Shown: positions 51,179 to 60,611, counted from the first letter of the stretch. The stretch: DNA of 64,000 nucleotides from Kocuria sp. (GCF_030530945.1 NZ_JAUMTZ010000005.1:1-64000); one strand, 5' to 3'. The notes: generated by a model not told the origin, from the sequence alone. Numbers and translations: made by a program.

Positions 51179-52522
51179 TCAGGCGCCGAGCTCCTGGATG
51201 GCCGCGGCGAACACGCCGAGGGCGTCCCGCAGCAGGTCCATGTCGATGACCAGCGGGGGGAGCAGGCGCACGATGTTGCCGAACGTGCCGCACGTGAGGA
51301 TCGCAACCCCCTGCTCGAGGCAGCGGGCCGCGACCTGCTTGGCGGCGTCCGGGTTGGGCTCGTGCGTGCCGGGCTTCACGAACTCGAGTGCGACCATGGC
51401 GCCGCGTCCGCGCAGCTCGCCCACCACGGGGGAGGACCCCGCCACGGAGCCCAGCTCCTCGCGGATGACCGCCTCGATCTGCCGCGCGCGCTCCACGAGA
51501 CCCCACTCCTCGATGGTCTCCAGCGCGCCCAGCGCGGCGGCGCAAGCCACGGGGTTGCCGCCGTAGGTGCCACCCAGGCCACCGGGGTGCACGGCGTCCA
51601 TGATCTCGGCTCGGCCCACCACGCCGGACAGCGGCATGCCGCCCGCGACGCCCTTGGCGAAGGCCACCAGGTCCGGCTCCACGTCCTCGTGCTCGGACGC
51701 GAACCACGCACCGGTGCGGGCGATGCCGGCCTGGACCTCGTCCGCCACGAAGACGGCGCCGTTGTCCCGGCACCAGGCGGACAGGGCCGGCAGGAAGCCC
51801 TCGGCGGGGACGATGAAGCCGCCCTCGCCCTGGATGGGCTCGATCACCACGGCGGCCACGTTCTCCGCGCCCACCTGCTTCTCCACGAGCGTCAGGGCGC
51901 GCTTCGCGGCCTCGGCGCCCGTCATGCCCTCGGGGTCGCGGAAGGGGTAGGACATGGGCACGCGGTAGACCTCGTTCGCGAACGGCCCGAAGCCCTGCTT
52001 GTACGGCATCACCTTGGCGGTCATGGCCATGGTGAGGTTGGTGCGCCCGTGGTAGGCGTGGTCGAAGACGACCACCGCCTGCCGCTTGGTGTGCACGCGC
52101 GCGATCTTGACGGCGTTCTCCACGGCCTCGGAGCCGGAGGTGAACAGCGCCGTGCGCTTGTCGAAGGAGCCCGGGGTCAGCTGGGCGAGCTTCTCGCCCA
52201 CGGCCACGTAGTCCTCGTACGGGGTGACCATGAAGCACGTGTGCGTGAACCTGGCCACCGCATCCTGGACCCGCTGCACCACCTTGGGGGCGGAGGCGCC
52301 CACGGAGGTCACGGCGATCCCGGAGCCGAGGTCCACCAGCTGGTTGCCGTCCACGTCCTTGATCACGCCGCCGTCCAGCTCGTCCGCGAAGACGGGCATG
52401 GAGGAGGCGACGCCGGCCGCGACGGTCTGCGCACGGCGTTCCGCGAGCGCCTGGGACCTGGGGCCGGGAATGCTGGTCACGAGCTCACGCTTCTGCGGGA
52501 GCCGGTACTCGATCTCTGCCAT
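51179..52522 (-). CDS. gabT: 4-aminobutyrate transaminase
   Basis: A 447-residue class III aminotransferase. The PLP lysine is Lys290 in LVAFAKGVAGG, the ring-contact acid is Asp261 in VADEVQAGIART, and FTSGSEAVENAVKIAR (about 127-142), HGRTNLTMAMT and VIEPIQGEGGF are all family blocks. The sequence closely follows GabT, which converts GABA and 2-oxoglutarate to succinate semialdehyde and glutamate. It is 68 bases downstream of gabD, with GAAAGGAAG ahead of the ATG, so the two work as a catabolic pair in the same transcript. Confidence 0.95.
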   Translation of the reverse strand: MAEIEYRLPQKRELVTSIPGPRSQALAERRAQTVAAGVASSMPVFADELDGGVIKDVDGNQLVDLGSGIAVTSVGASAPKVVQRVQDAVARFTHTCFMVTPYEDYVAVGEKLAQLTPGSFDKRTALFTSGSEAVENAVKIARVHTKRQAVVVFDHAYHGRTNLTMAMTAKVMPYKQGFGPFANEVYRVPMSYPFRDPEGMTGAEAAKRALTLVEKQVGAENVAAVVIEPIQGEGGFIVPAEGFLPALSAWCRDNGAVFVADEVQAGIARTGAWFASEHEDVEPDLVAFAKGVAGGMPLSGVVGRAEIMDAVHPGGLGGTYGGNPVACAAALGALETIEEWGLVERARQIEAVIREELGSVAGSSPVVGELRGRGAMVALEFVKPGTHEPNPDAAKQVAARCLEQGVAILTCGTFGNIVRLLPPLVIDMDLLRDALGVFAAAIQELGA

Positions 52523-52590
52523 CTCTGGGGCTTCCTTTCGTGCTGTGCCCGGGGCGCGGCGGCACCCCGGGCGGGAGGTGTGGGGTGGGC

Positions 52591-54066
52591 TCAGGCCCAG
52601 GGGGAGGGCATGCCCATGTACTGGACGGTGGTGTACTCCGCGATGCCCTCGGCGCCGCCCTCGCGGCCCAGGCCGGACTCCTTGACCCCGCCGAAGGGTG
52701 CGGCGGCATTGGAGATCACGCCCACGTTCAGGCCCAGCAGGCCGTACTCGATGCGTTCGCCGATCCGCAGGGCCCGGGAGATGTCCTCGGTGAAGACGTA
52801 GGAGGCCAGGCCGTACTCGGTGCGGTTGGCCAGGCGCACGGCGTCGTCCTCGTCCGTGAAGGTGGTCACCGGTGCCACGGGGCCGAAGATCTCCTCCTGG
52901 AACACGCGGCAGTCCTCGGTGACCCCGGTGAGCAGGGTGGGCTCGAAGAAGTAGCCGGGACCGTCCACGCGCTTGCCGCCCACCACGGCGGTGGCGCCCT
53001 TGGCCAGGGCGTCCTGAACGAGCTCGGCCACGGACTCCACGGCCTTGCGCTCCACCATGGGGCCCACGGTGGAGTCCTCCTCGAGGCCGTTGCCCGGCTT
53101 CAGCGCGGCGAGCTTCTCGGCGAACTTCCGCGAGAACTCCTCGGCCACGGACTCGTGCACCAGGAAGCGGTTGGCCGCGGTGCAGGCCTCGCCCATGTTG
53201 CGCATCTTCGCGGCCATGGCACCCTCCACGGCCTTGTCCAGGTCCGCGTCCTCGAACACGATGAACGGGCCGTTGCCGCCCAGCTCCATGGAGGTGCGCA
53301 GCACGTGGTCCGCGGCGGTCTTCATGAGCTGCTTGCCCACGGGGGTGGACCCGGTGAAGGAGACCTTTCGCAGGCGGGGGTCCGCCATGATCGGGTCCGA
53401 GACGCTGGCCGCGGACTTCGAGGACACCACGTTGAGCACGCCGGCGGGCAGGCCGGCCTGGACCATGAGCTTGGCGAAGAACTGCGAGGTCAGCGGGGTC
53501 AGGCGCGCGGGCTTGAGGACCATGGTGCACCCGGCGGCCACGGCGGGGGCCACCTTGCGGGTGGCCATGGCCAGCGGGAAGTTCCACGGGGTGATCAGCA
53601 GGCACGGACCCACGGGCTTGTGGGACACGAACATCCGCAGGTTGCCCTCGGGGGTGGGGGCGTAGCGGCCGTAGTGGCGCACCGCCTCCTCGGAGAACCA
53701 GCGGAGGAACTCGCCGCCGTAGACCACCTCGCCGCGGGCCTCCTTCAGCGGCTTGCCCATCTCCAGGGTCATGAGCAGGGCCAGGTCCTCCGCGTGCTCC
53801 TGCACAAGGTCGAAGGCGCGGCGCAGGATCTCGGAGCGCTCCCTCGGGCTCGTGCGGGCCCAGGACTCCTGGGCGTTCGCGGCGGCGTCCATGGCCGCGC
53901 GGGAGTCCTCCTCGGTGGCCGAGGCGAGCGTGGCCAGGACCTCCCCGGTGGCGGGGTTCTCGACGTCGAACGTGCCGCCGTCCGAGGCGTCCCGCCACTC
54001 GCCGTCGATCAGCAGACCCGTGGGCGTTGCCTCGAGAACGGCGGCGACCTTGTCGTGGATGCTCAT
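52591..54066 (-). CDS. gabD: NAD(P)-dependent succinate-semialdehyde dehydrogenase
   Basis: A 491-residue aldehyde dehydrogenase. General base Glu261 is in SMELGGNGPFIV and the nucleophile Cys295 in MGEACTAANRF; the cofactor segment ITPWNFPLAMATRKVAPA and the late EIFGPVAPV are intact. GEACTAANR differs from the frequent GQTCTSANR but is common in actinobacterial SSADHs. It oxidises the GabT product to succinate. It lies just upstream of gabT, with AGAAAGGA before the ATG. The gene ahead of it, the amidohydrolase, ends in its own palindromic hairpin. Confidence 0.93.
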   Translation of the reverse strand: MSIHDKVAAVLEATPTGLLIDGEWRDASDGGTFDVENPATGEVLATLASATEEDSRAAMDAAANAQESWARTSPRERSEILRRAFDLVQEHAEDLALLMTLEMGKPLKEARGEVVYGGEFLRWFSEEAVRHYGRYAPTPEGNLRMFVSHKPVGPCLLITPWNFPLAMATRKVAPAVAAGCTMVLKPARLTPLTSQFFAKLMVQAGLPAGVLNVVSSKSAASVSDPIMADPRLRKVSFTGSTPVGKQLMKTAADHVLRTSMELGGNGPFIVFEDADLDKAVEGAMAAKMRNMGEACTAANRFLVHESVAEEFSRKFAEKLAALKPGNGLEEDSTVGPMVERKAVESVAELVQDALAKGATAVVGGKRVDGPGYFFEPTLLTGVTEDCRVFQEEIFGPVAPVTTFTDEDDAVRLANRTEYGLASYVFTEDISRALRIGERIEYGLLGLNVGVISNAAAPFGGVKESGLGREGGAEGIAEYTTVQYMGMPSPWA

Positions 54067-54213
54067 GTGGTTCCTTTCTGGGATCCGCCCGGCGCTGCGC
54101 TGCGCGGTGCGGTCTCGGATGCACGGGACACAACTCCCGGCGCCATCGTATCCCCGGGGACAAGGCCGCCGGGGAGGGACCTGGTGCCGCCCGGCCCACG
54201 ACGCCGCCGGGCC

Positions 54214-54231
54214 CGCCCGGGTGCCCGGGCG
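54214..54231 (-). terminator. Palindromic hairpin after the amidohydrolase gene
   Basis: CGCCCGGG (54214-54221) and CCCGGGCG (54224-54231) with a 2-base centre, touching the stop codon at 54232. The loop is very short, so the inner pairs must open. Confidence 0.45.
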
Positions 54232-55860
54232 TCAGTCCCCGTGGCGGTAGCGGACGCGGGCGCCCACCACGGTGGCCTCCACCACGGTGTCCCGCACCGC
54301 CTCGGTGTCCACCGAGAAGACGTCCCGGTCCACGCTCACGAAGTCCGCGAGCATCCCGGGGGCCAGGCAGCCCTTCAGGTTCTCCTCGTAGGAGGCCCGG
54401 GCCACCGCGTGGGTGTGCAGGTGCACGGCCTCCGCGCGGGAGATCCGCTCGTGGGGCTGCCACCCGCCCTCGGGTGCGCCGTCGCGGGTGCGGGTGACCG
54501 CCGCGTGGAGGGCGTGGAACGGGTTGGGGTCCTCCACGGGGGCGTCCGAGCCGAAGGCCAGCTCCACGCCCTGCTCCAGGAGGGTGCGCCAGCCGTAGGC
54601 CACGAGGTCCCGGTCCGCGAGGAAGCCGTTGAGCGGGATGTCCGTGGTGCAGTGCATGGGCTGCATGGAGGCCGTGACGCCCAGCTCCCGCAGCCGGGGG
54701 ACGTCCTCGGGCTTGAGGTACTGCGCGTGCTCGATCCGGTGCCGCAGCCCGAAGGCCCGTGAGACGTCCCGGCTGGCCGCGATGGCGTCCAGGGCCTCCG
54801 TGGCGGCCTGGTCCCCGATGGCGTGGACCGCCGTGGCGATCCCCGCGGCGGCCGCGGTGCGGATCCAGTGCCGCAGCTCCTCCGGCTCCATCACCGCCAT
54901 GCCGTGGTCCCCGGTCCCCGGCCACGCCCGGGACATGTGGCACGTGTGGGAGCCCAGGGCGCCGTCCGCGAAGAGCTTGAGTGGGCCCATGGAGATCCAC
55001 TCGTCCCCGGAGTGCGTGCGGATCCCGCGCTGGAGGAAGTCGGGCAGCTGCTCCTGCCGCAGGATCTTGTGCACCCGCAGGTCCAGCTCCCCGCGCTCGC
55101 GCAGCGCCCGGTAGGCGTTGAGGCAGTCCACGCCGTCGATGTCGTGGACGGATGTGATCCCGCGCCGCAGCAGCTCCCGCTGTCCCAGGGGCAGGTAGGA
55201 GTCGATGCTCCCGGCCACGTCCGACTGCATGAGCCCGTCCCGCACGGGGATGGCGGCGGCCTCCCGCAGCACGCCGGTGAGCTCGCCGTGCTCGTCCCGC
55301 TCGTACTCCCCGCCGTCCGGGTCCGCCACGGTGCGGTCCAGGCCGAGCTCCTGCAGCGCCCGGGAGTTCAGCCACAGGGTGTGCAGGTCCAGCGAGCTCA
55401 GGGCCACGGGGACGTCCGGCGCCACAGCGTCCAGCACGCGGCGGTCCGGTCGGGCGGGGGTGGTCCACGCGTTGATGTTCCACTGCCCGCCGAAGATCCA
55501 CGTGATCGAGGGATCCCTGCGCGCCTTGTCCACGTGCGGCCGCAGCACCGCCAGCGCGGAGTCCAGGTCCGTGCACGCGCGCATGTCCGGCTCGATGAGC
55601 GAGCGGGCGTACATGGCCGAGTGGATGTGGGCGTCCCCCATGCCCGGCAGCACGTGCCCGCCGCCGAGGTCCACGTGCTCGGTGCCCAGGGGTGCGAGGG
55701 CCCGCAGCTCGCGGTACCCGCCCACGGCCAGGATCCGGTCCCCGGCGGTGAGGATCGCGTCCGGGTGGGTCGCGTCACGGGAGTGCCACTGCCCCTGCGG
55801 CGTCCAGCCGGTGGCCGGGTTCATGGCGTGGACGGTGGCGTGGTGGAACAGGCGGTGCAT
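54232..55860 (-). CDS. YtcJ-like amidohydrolase
   Basis: A 542-residue metal-dependent amidohydrolase of the amidohydrolase_3/YtcJ type. The first metal pair is His78 and His80 in GMGDAHIHS, with further elements in AVHAIGDQAATEAL, HRIEHAQYLKPEDVPRL and the late VELAFGSDAPVEDPNPF. Such enzymes open amide or ester bonds; the native substrate is unknown. GAGGAG precedes the ATG at 55860; an upstream ATG at 55980 would add a basic lead and is less likely. It may act on a compound that yields an amino acid or GABA, given its neighbours (inference). Confidence 0.88.
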   Translation of the reverse strand: MHRLFHHATVHAMNPATGWTPQGQWHSRDATHPDAILTAGDRILAVGGYRELRALAPLGTEHVDLGGGHVLPGMGDAHIHSAMYARSLIEPDMRACTDLDSALAVLRPHVDKARRDPSITWIFGGQWNINAWTTPARPDRRVLDAVAPDVPVALSSLDLHTLWLNSRALQELGLDRTVADPDGGEYERDEHGELTGVLREAAAIPVRDGLMQSDVAGSIDSYLPLGQRELLRRGITSVHDIDGVDCLNAYRALRERGELDLRVHKILRQEQLPDFLQRGIRTHSGDEWISMGPLKLFADGALGSHTCHMSRAWPGTGDHGMAVMEPEELRHWIRTAAAAGIATAVHAIGDQAATEALDAIAASRDVSRAFGLRHRIEHAQYLKPEDVPRLRELGVTASMQPMHCTTDIPLNGFLADRDLVAYGWRTLLEQGVELAFGSDAPVEDPNPFHALHAAVTRTRDGAPEGGWQPHERISRAEAVHLHTHAVARASYEENLKGCLAPGMLADFVSVDRDVFSVDTEAVRDTVVEATVVGARVRYRHGD

Positions 55861-56127
55861 GGGTGGGCTCCTCGGGATCCGCCGGGGGCGCGGCGTCGGC
55901 CCGGCAATCGTCACCGACCACCCTACGTGGGCGGGAAACCGGGAGCGCCCCGGGTGCCGCGGGGCGTGACGTCTCCGCACCCGCCCCGGCTGTCACGCGT
56001 CGCAGACCCCCGGGGCCCGCGCAGTACGCTCGTGGGGCGGCGCGGCGGCTTCCGGATCGTGCGGAGGCCGCAGGACCGCCCCGGCGTGCGCGCCCGGGAG
56101 CACGCCCCCACACCCCCAGGAGAACTC

Positions 56128-57621
56128 ATGCCCTTCGATCCCAAGGCACCGGCCACCGGCCCCATGCCCGTCTACCAGGAGCGGGGGGACCAGGGGTACA
56201 AGAAGTCCCTGGGCAACTTCCAGATCCAGATGATCGGCATCGGCGGCGCCATCGGCGTGGGCCTCTTCCTGGGCATCGGCGGGCGTCTCGCCGCGGCCGG
56301 TCCCGCCCTGATCGTGTCCTACCTGGTGGTCTCCACCGTGGTGTACCTGCTCATGCGCGCCCTCGGGGAGCTCGTGATCCACCGGCCCACCACTGGCGCG
56401 TGGGTGTCCTACGCACGCGAGTTCGTGGGGGACCGGTTCGCGTTCATGACCGGGTGGATCTACGTGGCGCTCTCCGCCGTGGCCGGCGTGGGCGAGATCG
56501 CCGCGCTCGCCGTGTACGTGCAGTTCTGGTGGCCCGAGATCCCGGGGTGGATCCCCTCGCTCGTGGCCGCCATGGTGATCGTGGGCTGCAACCTGCTGAG
56601 CGTGAAGCTCTACGGCTTCATCGAGACGTGGGCCGCTGCCGTCAAGGTGCTCGCCATCCTGCTGTTCCTGGCCGCGGGTGTCGTCCTGGTGGTCGCCGGG
56701 GACATCTTCCACGCCCCCACGGCCGCCTCCGTGAGCAACCTGTGGAACCAGGGCTTCGCACCCCAGGGCGTGCTGGTGCTCGTGGTCGTGATGACAGGCG
56801 TGGTGTTCTCCTTCTCCGCCATCGAGATCGTGGGCGTCTCCGCGGGTGAGGCCAAGGACCCGGAGAAGTCCATGCCCAAGGCCATCAACTCCGTGGTGCT
56901 GCGCATCGCCATCTTCTACATCGGCTCCATCCTGGTGCTGTCCATGCTGCTGCCCACGGACCAGTACTCCGGGGAGCAGTCCCCGTTCGTGACCGCCCTG
57001 TCCTCCCTGAACATCCCGGCGCTCGCGGGCATCATGAACTTCGTGGTGCTCACCGCGGCGGTATCCGGCGTGAACGCCACCCTGTACGCGTGCGTGCGCC
57101 TGCTGCGGAACCTGGCCGCCCACGGCCAGGCCCCCGAGGTGATGTCCAAGGTCTCGGACCGCGGTGTGCCCTCCGGCGCGCTGGTCTGCATCTTCGGCTT
57201 CGACCTGCTGGGCATCGTGCTGATCTACGCCCTGGGGGCGTCCGACGCGTTCGAGGTGGTGCTCAGCGCCTGCTCGGTGTTCGTGCTCTTCGGGTGGATC
57301 TCGATCTTCGTGTCCCACCTGGGCTACCGCCGCCAGGTCTCCCGCGGGCTCCTCCCGGGCGTGCACTTCAAGATGCCCGGTGCGCCCGTGACCAACTGGG
57401 TGTGCCTGGTGTTCCTCACGGCGCTGACCCTCTACATCATGTTCGACTTCTCCAACCCGCACTGGTACTACAGCCTGCTGGCCGGCGTGCTGATCCTCGT
57501 GGCCACCAACATCGGCTACGAGGTCTCCAGGCGGCACGTGGCGAAGAACGGCCTGCCCGAGCTCACGACCTCCGGCGAGGAGGACCAGGCGGCGGAGACC
57601 CCGCAGACCGGGGCGCGCTGA
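56128..57621 (+). CDS. APC-family amino acid permease (GABA/proline type)
   Basis: A 497-residue transporter with about twelve membrane segments. FQIQMIGIGGAIGVGLFLGIGGRLAAAGPALIVSYL-like text (residues 31-66) is the AAT group's first-segment block, and FSFSAIEIVGVSAGEAKDPEKSMPKAI near residue 240 the middle one. Substrates of close relatives are aromatic or basic amino acids, proline or GABA. AGGAGA precedes the ATG. TACGCT at 56025-56030 would give a leader of about 90 bases, in which GCGGCTTCC and GGAGGCCGC can pair. It is divergent from the amidohydrolase gene. Confidence 0.88.
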   Translation: MPFDPKAPATGPMPVYQERGDQGYKKSLGNFQIQMIGIGGAIGVGLFLGIGGRLAAAGPALIVSYLVVSTVVYLLMRALGELVIHRPTTGAWVSYAREFVGDRFAFMTGWIYVALSAVAGVGEIAALAVYVQFWWPEIPGWIPSLVAAMVIVGCNLLSVKLYGFIETWAAAVKVLAILLFLAAGVVLVVAGDIFHAPTAASVSNLWNQGFAPQGVLVLVVVMTGVVFSFSAIEIVGVSAGEAKDPEKSMPKAINSVVLRIAIFYIGSILVLSMLLPTDQYSGEQSPFVTALSSLNIPALAGIMNFVVLTAAVSGVNATLYACVRLLRNLAAHGQAPEVMSKVSDRGVPSGALVCIFGFDLLGIVLIYALGASDAFEVVLSACSVFVLFGWISIFVSHLGYRRQVSRGLLPGVHFKMPGAPVTNWVCLVFLTALTLYIMFDFSNPHWYYSLLAGVLILVATNIGYEVSRRHVAKNGLPELTTSGEEDQAAETPQTGAR

Positions 57622-57713
57622 GCGGCGTCGTCCACGGGTGCTCGGGCACGCGGCGCCCCGGCGGCGGCGCCACGCCACGCTCCGGCACGGTCCCCGGAGG
57701 TGGCCGCTGCCAC

Positions 57714-57719
57714 TAAGGT
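57714..57719 (+). promoter_or_regulatory. Possible -10 element for the rhodanese gene
   Basis: TAAGGT, about 18 bases before the first candidate start (GTG 57738). Confidence 0.35.
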
Positions 57720-57737
57720 GGACCACCGAACGAATCC

Positions 57738-58097
57738 GTGCGAGCGATGATGGAGAACGCCGTGGACACCGTGAACAACCTGCCGTCCGCCACCGTGGAC
57801 GAGATCCCCGAGGGCGCTCCCGTGCTGGACGTGCGCGAGCAGGACGAGTGGGACGCCGGGCACATCGAGGGCGCCCAGCACCTGCCGCTGTCGCAGCTGG
57901 AGGCGCGCTCCGAGGAGGTCCCGCTGGACCAGGACGTGTACGTGATCTGCCGCTCCGGCGGCCGCTCCCTGCGCGCCACCGCGTACCTCGCGCAGTACGG
58001 CTACGACCCCGTGAACGTGCTGGGCGGCATGGGCGCGTGGGCGGACGCCGGCAAGCCCATCGTCTCCGAGACGGGCGAGGCGGCGCGCGTCCTGTGA
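57738..58097 (+). CDS. Rhodanese-like domain protein
   Basis: Up to 119 residues with a single rhodanese domain: PVLDVREQDEWDAGHIEGAQHLPLSQL (about residues 29-55) and the active-site loop VICRSGGRSLRATAYLAQYG with Cys in the CRSGGRS loop. It probably moves sulfane sulfur or has a sensory role. Three starts are possible: GTG 57738, ATG 57747, or GTG 57762, which has GGAGA six bases upstream and is the best by that rule. The stop is overlapped by the GTGA that would start the prephenate dehydratase gene if its frame were intact. Confidence 0.88.
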   Translation: MRAMMENAVDTVNNLPSATVDEIPEGAPVLDVREQDEWDAGHIEGAQHLPLSQLEARSEEVPLDQDVYVICRSGGRSLRATAYLAQYGYDPVNVLGGMGAWADAGKPIVSETGEAARVL

Positions 58098-59180
58098 ACG
58101 CCGCTGTCTCAGGCGTGGCCCCGGGTCCTGCGGATACCGGGGCACGCCCCCGGCCGGGCCCCGGTCAGGGGCCGGGGGGGCCCTACACGGCGGGGGGCCC
58201 GCTGCGGGGGCCGGGGGGCGCGGGGCCCACGCCCCCGTCGGTACGCCTTTCTGGGACCGGAGGGCACATTCACGGAGGCTGCCCTGCTGCGGGTCACGGG
58301 GGCCGACGCCGCCGTGCGCACCCCCATGGGCTCGGTGCCCGCCGCTCTGGCCGCCGTCCGTGAGGACCGCGCGGACGCCGCCGTGGTGCCCATCGAGAAC
58401 TCGGTGGAGGGCGGGGTGACCGCCACCCTGGACGATGTCTCCTTCGGTGCCGAGCTGCGGATCCTGCGCGAGATCGTGGTGCCCATCCGCTTCCTGCTCG
58501 TGGCCCCGGAGGGCACCGGTCTGGCGGACGTGCGCACGGTGTCCACCCACACGGTCGCGTGGGCGCAGATCCGCCGCTGGACCGAGGAGAACCTCCCCGG
58601 CGTGGGATACGTCCCCGCACCCTCCACGGCGGCGGCCGCGGTGGCCATGCTCGACGGCGCCGGGGGAGTGAGCACCGCGGGCCTCGGCTACGACGCCGCC
58701 GTGTGCTCCCCCGCGGTGGCCGAGCAGCACCCGGAGCTGCACGTGCTGGCGGACGACATCGGGGACAACAGGCAGGCCGTCACGCGCTTCGTGCTCGTGG
58801 CCCGCCCCGAGGCCCCCACACCCGCGCGCACCGGAGCGGACAAGACCTCGCTCGTGGTCCCCCTGTGGGAGGACCGCCCCGGTGCGCTGCTGGACATCCT
58901 GGAGCAGTTCGCCACCCGGGGGGTCAACCTCACCCGGATCGAGTCCCGCCCCACCAAGACCCACCTGGGCCACTACTTCTTCTCCGTGGACATCGACGGG
59001 CACATCCAGGACGACCGTGTGGCAGACGCCCTCATGGGCGTGCGCCGGATCTGTCCCCGCACCCGGTTCCTCGGCTCATACCCCCGCGCGGACGAGCGCG
59101 TGGTACCCGTGGCGTCGCAGCACAGCGACGCCGCGTTCATCCAGGCCCGTTCGTGGGTCGACAACCTGAAAGGACAGTGA
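58094..59180 (+). CDS. pheA: Prephenate dehydratase, 5' end frame-disrupted or non-canonical
   Basis: From about 58236 the frame encodes RYAFLGPEGTFTEAALL, the start of the catalytic domain, then the TRF motif in NRQAVTRFVLV (near 58770) and a C-terminal ACT domain with GVNLTRIESRP, the phenylalanine-feedback site. It makes phenylpyruvate. The reading frame contains no ATG, GTG or TTG between the rhodanese stop and 58314, and starting at 58314 or 58323 would remove the essential GPEGTF motif. The expected coupled start, GTG 58094 (overlapping the rhodanese stop), is in a different frame; one base fewer in any G-run between 58174 and 58218 would join the frames. Sequence error, pseudogene, a rare start codon (CTG at 58104 or 58128) or phase variation are all open. 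Confidence 0.75.
58174..58218 (+). repeat. Cluster of G-runs at the pheA 5' end
   Basis: Runs of seven (58174-58180), six (58192-58197), five (58206-58210) and six (58213-58218) G lie within 45 bases, enough for a G-quadruplex on the coding strand. A GGCCCC/GGGGCC hairpin lies just upstream (58157-58173). Confidence 0.6.
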
Positions 59181-59185
59181 CGTCC

Positions 59186-60580
59186 ATGGAGATCGAGGGC
59201 TGGAGCCAGACGCTCACAGCGGGCCCCCTGCTGCTCATCGCAGCGGCGGCCATTGCGGTGCTGCTGGTGCTCATCATCAAACTGCGGGTCCACGCGTTCC
59301 TGGCCCTGATCATCATCTCGGCCCTCACAGCCTTCGCCACGGGCATCCCCACCGACCAGGTGGTGCCCGTGATGCTCGACGGGTTCGGGAAGACCCTGGC
59401 CAGCGTGGCCCTGCTCGTGGGCCTCGGCGCCATGCTCGGGCGGCTGCTCGAAACCTCCGGCGGCGCGCAGGTGCTCGCGGACCGGCTGATCCGCGCGTTC
59501 GGGGAGAAGCGGGCGCCCCTGGCGCTCGGCGTGGCCTCGCTGCTGTTCGGCTTCCCCATCTTCTTCGACGCCGGCCTGGTGGTCATGCTGCCCGTGGTCT
59601 TCTCGGTCGCACGCCGGCTCGGCGGCAGCGTGCTCACGTACGCCCTGCCGGCCGTGGGCGCCTTCTCCGTGATGCACGTGTTCCTCCCGCCCCACCCGGG
59701 ACCGGTCACCGCCGCCACGTTCTTCGAGGCGAACGTGGGCTACATCATCCTGGTGGGCCTGATCTGCGCGATCCCCGCGTGGTACGTCTCCTCCTACCTG
59801 TTCGGCAAGATCGCCGGGCGCCGCATCAACCTCCCCGTGCCCAGCATCCTGGGCCGCGCGGAGGACGTCTCCAACCCGCCGAAGGTGGGCACCGTGGTGG
59901 CCATGCTGCTGCTGCCCATGGTGCTGATCTTCCTCAACACCGGCCTGGGCACCCTCGCCAAGTCCGGCGCGGTCTCCGAGGACACCGCGTCCCAAACCTG
60001 GTACCAGCTGCTGCGGGCACTCGGTGAGACCCCGATCGCGCTGACGGTCACCCTGGTCATCGCGGCCCTCACCATCGGCCGCGCGCGCGGTCTGAGCGGC
60101 AGCGCCATCGAGAAGACCTTCGAGTCCGCCCTCGGCCCCGTGTGCTCGGTCATCCTGATCACCGGTGCCGGTGGCATGTTCGGCGGGGTGCTGCGCACCT
60201 CGGGGATCGGCGACGCCCTGGAGAACGTGCTCTCGGACCTGGGGATCCCCGTGATCCTCGCGGGCTTCCTGATCGCCGCCGTGATGCGCGTGGCCCAGGG
60301 CTCCGCCACCGTGGCCCTGACCACCGCAGCCGGTCTCGTGGCCCCGGCCGTGCTGGCCGGGAACTACAACGCGGTGCAGCTCGCCGCGATGGTCGTGGCC
60401 GTGGCCGCGGGCTCCGTGGTGCTCTCCCACGTGAACGACTCCGGGTTCTGGCTCGTGGGCCGCTTCCTGGACATGGACGTGCGCACCACGTTCAAGACCT
60501 GGACCGTGCTGGAGACCATCATCGGCGTGGTGGGCTTCGCGCTCGCCGCCGTCATCTTCGGGCTCGCCGGCGCGTTCTGA
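59186..60580 (+). CDS. gntP: GntP-family gluconate permease
   Basis: A 464-residue carrier with about twelve to fourteen membrane segments. The text FGFPIFFDAGLVVMLPVVFSVARRLGGS (about residues 116-143) and VMHVFLPPHPGPVTAATFF (about 157-175) are signature blocks of the GntP family, and MRVAQGSATVALTTAAGLVAP (about 368-388) is the C-terminal one. It imports gluconate or related aldonates such as D-glycerate-like acids. ATG 59186 follows AAAGGA by 11 bases; GTG 59177 overlaps the pheA stop and is an alternative. A strong hairpin follows. No gluconate kinase is adjacent. Confidence 0.92.
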   Translation: MEIEGWSQTLTAGPLLLIAAAAIAVLLVLIIKLRVHAFLALIIISALTAFATGIPTDQVVPVMLDGFGKTLASVALLVGLGAMLGRLLETSGGAQVLADRLIRAFGEKRAPLALGVASLLFGFPIFFDAGLVVMLPVVFSVARRLGGSVLTYALPAVGAFSVMHVFLPPHPGPVTAATFFEANVGYIILVGLICAIPAWYVSSYLFGKIAGRRINLPVPSILGRAEDVSNPPKVGTVVAMLLLPMVLIFLNTGLGTLAKSGAVSEDTASQTWYQLLRALGETPIALTVTLVIAALTIGRARGLSGSAIEKTFESALGPVCSVILITGAGGMFGGVLRTSGIGDALENVLSDLGIPVILAGFLIAAVMRVAQGSATVALTTAAGLVAPAVLAGNYNAVQLAAMVVAVAAGSVVLSHVNDSGFWLVGRFLDMDVRTTFKTWTVLETIIGVVGFALAAVIFGLAGAF

Positions 60581-60611
60581 GCCACCCGGCTCCCCGACCG
60601 GGGGCGCACAC

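Noticed and set aside
51179..55576. An open frame of more than 1400 codons on the minus strand through gabT and its neighbours
   Set aside because: Only its last 447 codons (gabT) have a recognisable protein; the rest is antisense or off-frame text over gabD and the amidohydrolase.
55861..56127. Riboswitch in the leader of the second amino acid permease
   Set aside because: There is a simple hairpin (one G-U pair) but no conserved riboswitch core that I can recognise.
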